Source: Coniferiporia sulphurascens
Lineage: Eukaryota; Basidiomycota; Agaricomycetes; Hymenochaetales; Hymenochaetaceae
Length of the DNA: 64,000 nt
Direction: 5' to 3'
Assembly: GCA_002794785.1 (NCBI GenBank)
Contig: NBBA01000008.1
Location: forward strand, 806,001-870,000
Part shown: positions 60,923 through 64,000 of the stretch, one piece after another
Position numbering within the stretch: position 1 is the stretch's first letter
How the letters are laid out: each line of letters starts with the position of its first letter
Notes under the pieces: generated by a model
Seen by the model: the letters and a program-made list of their open reading frames with translations, nothing else
What the model was told of the DNA's origin: nothing
The model's database searches: none
Position numbers and translations under genes: made by a program

Positions 60923-62712
60923 ATAAATCGGGTGCTGTTGGATGAACCTTCGACGACGTGTACAACGTGATTCTTGCTCTTAGACATTTCCTGTTTTGCA
61001 TTAACGAATCAACTACTTAATGCTCGCAGACGATGTATATGTATTTAAAACCGGCAAGACTAGAGTTTAATGTTATCGCGAGTCTAAACCATATAATTAT
61101 GGGACTCGTATCCGATTTGCGAAAAATACCGAGATGACGTAAAACAAACGCTCGACGAGAATAAAGTAAAGATGCATCCCAGCGGGATAAGCAAATGGTG
61201 CTGGAACCCATTTGCAATTAGAGCGGAACTGAGCTCGCGAAGAGAAGCCGACGGCAGCAGGAGTGCAAGAATGAATTGCGAACAAGACAACCACTATAAC
61301 TCCCCGCCTTCCAGACTGTAAGCACCAAATGCGGAAACAGGACAGGCTAGTTAGAGAAAGTTGGGTATGAGACGACAGGAGAACTTCATTCCAAAACTCC
61401 TTCGCCCCCTTTCCTACAGGTATATGCAGGGAGCGTGTGGTCTCCGGATTGCCTCACTCAAGCCGATCGTCGGAGGGAAGGGTTAAGATCGCGCCCACTC
61501 CAACCTCATACACGGTTTTCACACACAGTCAGATAGCTTCTGGCCCTTACGAGAAGAAAATGACCCAATAGAGAAGTTTGGAAGCCCCATAACCCTCGCC
61601 CATGTCTCCATTCGTCTGGCCTTTGAAGTCTCGAACGAGTCCATATCTTTGTGGGCTCTGTTCAATTGGAAGCACTAGTCAGCGCAGAGATTATGATGCA
61701 AAAGAAGGGTGGAGAGTAAAACCGGACAGACCCCGCAGCAAGCACCACAGACAAGGCAGCTCAGCTTGGCCAGGAACATTATCATGAATAAGGGAATGTG
61801 GTGCAAGAGTCGCCTAGACCCGGAATCAATATTATTGATCATATTCCGCAAATGTTTGTACATACCTTATCGCCGATTCACCCCTTGCGAGTCCCAGTAT
61901 ACACATATGAGCACCTGCAAAGATGAATGAACGTAATAGCGTATCCAAAATTAATGTGATCATTAGAACGGCAGAAGCAAAATATATTGGTAATTCTCAA
62001 TTGACACACATCAGTGATCAGGACGTACCCCGTCTGAAATGAAAAGACGACGTCCTCGACTCAGGGGGCCCGCCGCTCATGGGCGTTACTTAAATTAGGA
62101 ATCTTACACATTCATTCATTGAGAGTGGAGGGCCTGAAGAACTTTTGCTTCGCAGACAAGGACCGGGGAGCTGGTTCACTTACAAGTAGCAATTCATTGA
62201 ATCTGCCCGCGCGACGGCATATCGTAGATACAGAAACATCTAGAAGAACTAATATCCACTCGCGGAAGAGTGTCGGGCACCTTGTAAGGCCACCTTCATC
62301 GATGCGAAGGCGACCGAAATTAATGCCGCATGTCCCCACTTAGGTGGAAGACATGACCGATTGCTCTTCCCTGCCATTAGTAACTCAACGCCCGTGAGAG
62401 GCGAGCCGCCGAGTGAATTATCAGGGTATCCAGAGACATCAACAGCTCTATAACAAAACGCACGCAGAATACGGATTCATGGATCAAAGGAGGCAGTAGT
62501 ATTTCATGTACAAGATAGTGGTGACGAAAACAAGTGTTGCAGGACGAGAAGAAAATTTTCATCTCCTTTTATAGAGAGCTTGTATTTGCGTTTGTTTGAC
62601 GACAGCTACCAAATTTAGCATTGATAAGCCCAGCTGCTCGGGCTCCGCCAAAAAATATAGCTAATGCTTACAAAAAAACACAAAGGATCATGATAACCGA
62701 TGCATTACGATC
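60923..62712. other. Convergent intergenic region
   Basis: About 1.8 kb between the 3' ends of ALKBH6 and the beta-glucosidase gene. Only short frames without features. No repeats of note. Confidence 0.4.
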
Positions 62713-64000
62713 CTACAGCAATGTGGAGAGTGGCAGGATTCTCGAACTGCTCCCGACGTTCAAACGGAATTTACCCTGCGTCGGCATAACCCAATTCTGG
62801 TGCATTACGGACCAGTAGCTCAAGTCCTTCCTCGTCAGCTTGAGTACTACTCTCTTGCTCTCTCCTGGGGCGAGTTCGACTTTTTCGAAGCCACGGAGTA
62901 CGTTCAACGGGAAATCGTTGTACCTGCCCTTTCGTGCTTTCCCTTCGACGTCTCCAACGTGTACATTCTCAGGGAAGGATACATACAGTTGCACGACCTC
63001 CTTCCCTGTGCGCTGACCGGTATTAGTGACCGTGACTTCAACCTCTGCATACACATCCCATAGGCTGGGGTTCCCGCCTTCACCCCCACCCGCCTGAGAA
63101 GGCTGTTGTACGACATCGTATCCGTCCGGGTATGGATACTTACCCATTTTGATATCAGTGACACTTTTGATATAAGGATAGATATATTTCTTCAGTTTGT
63201 GGAAGTTAGAAGGGAGTAGTGCCTCTGAAACCGGGGGAACAGTGTCGTCCAAGCTCGGGGGAGATATGCCATTTGGACGAGGGGAGGGAAAAGCAGATTT
63301 CGGTTTAAGCGATTTAACGACGAGATTGGCAAATGAGAAGGTCGTGTAAGAGAGGCCGAAACCGAATTCATAACGTGGGGTAATACCGTACTAAGTGAAG
63401 CCGCAAATTCAGGTTATACCCTTTTTTAGGAGAAAAGACCACGAACCTTGTCAAAATATCTGTAGTCTATGTATAATCCCTCCTCGAAATCTTGCTGAGG
63501 AATAACACCATTCGGAATGGTAAGGATCTGTCCGCCTTTGCCATAATCCGACAGGCTTTTCCCCACTGTGTAGGGGAGTCTGCTACTAGCGTCCACGTCC
63601 CCGAAAAGAACATCAACCTATGGTAAACGGACGCTGGTGAGCAAGTGCAATCAATGCAGGACGTACATATAGACCATACCAACGAGTTTCCGCTTTCCTG
63701 GCCTGGGAGATGAGCAAACAACAATGCCTTGACACCGTCCGCGTCAATCCATTTCTCCACTACAACAGCGCCGACCGAATGGACCACGACGATTGTTTTT
63801 CCCCTCCCTTTTCCACATCTTTGAGCAACGGCCCGTACAAGTTGGTCTCCACCTTTTTGAGGAAACAAGTTTGGCCGGTCACCGGCTACACCGTCGTGAG
63901 AGATGAACCCCTCCCCGGAGTCGGCGTTTACAAATGCAAGACAGATATCTTGATCTTCGAGAAAGCCTGGTGGTGGCATAGCGTTCGCTAGGAACGAAGA
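62713..64000 (-). CDS. Beta-glucosidase, glycoside hydrolase family 3 (3' part)
   Basis: Three exons are in view, 63680 to beyond 64000, 63447-63617 and 62713-63390, giving 389 residues of the C-terminal part; the 5' end lies outside the window. Visible family 3 marks: FVNADSGEGF, DRPNLFPQKGGDQLV, TIVVVHSVGAVVVEKWID, ALLFAHLPGQESGNSLVDVL, FGDVDASSRLPYTVGKS, then YEFGFGLSYTTFSF, which opens the C-terminal fibronectin-III-like domain (VTVTNTGQRTGKEVVQLYVS, FPLNVLRGFEKVELAPGES). Family members are usually secreted and release glucose from the non-reducing end of beta-linked oligosaccharides. The catalytic aspartate nucleophile (SDW motif) should lie upstream, outside this window. Both introns (62 and 56 nt) are phase 0; the second has a less usual GTTCGT donor. 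Confidence 0.93.

Overview
The window looks like nuclear DNA of a filamentous basidiomycete, probably an agaricomycete. Protein-coding genes carry many short spliceosomal introns (about 50-90 nt, GT...AG, often with a CTAAC or CTGAC-like branch site just before the acceptor). The recognisable genes are eukaryotic (NUP98, FES1, MPP6, DCN1, ALKBH6, a Pop8-like protein). A Cantharellales-type fungus (Rhizoctonia and relatives) is possible, but that is only an impression. All exon joins below were deduced by eye from reading frame, splice-site consensus and family conservation; no search was run.

Layout. 0.4-17.1 kb is gene-rich: a single-pass membrane protein (+), an intron-containing tRNA-Arg(CCT) (-), a small single-pass membrane protein (+), nucleoporin NUP98 (-), the Hsp70 nucleotide-exchange factor FES1 (-), a weak small gene (-), a zinc-dependent nucleotide/RNA-type deaminase (-) and the exosome cofactor MPP6 (+, divergent from the deaminase). 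From 17.1 to 51.1 kb I can support only one confident gene, a Pro/Gln/His-rich protein at 27.4-29.0 kb (-). The rest of those 34 kb is gene-poor. Between about 22 and 42 kb it is saturated with short degenerate tandem arrays, mostly of period 6 (GAGTCC, ATCCCT, CCCGCA, ATTCCG, TATCGG, GTCTTC and relatives). From 51.1 kb to the right edge the gene-rich layout returns: DCN1 (+), a Pop8-like RNase P/MRP protein (-), a large Ser-rich conserved protein (+), ALKBH6 (+) and the 3' part of a family-3 beta-glucosidase (-) that runs off the window.

The genes are ordinary housekeeping functions (nuclear pore, protein folding, RNA decay, tRNA processing, neddylation, oxidative demethylation, cellulose-derived sugar release) and do not form an operon or an obvious cluster. 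The most unusual points are the NUP98 frame that stops exactly at the His-Phe autoproteolysis site, the one-codon first exon of DCN1, the micro-exons of FES1 and ALKBH6, a deaminase whose two zinc motifs sit in different frames, and the long hexamer-rich gene desert. I saw no recognisable transposon, virus, CRISPR array or toxin system.
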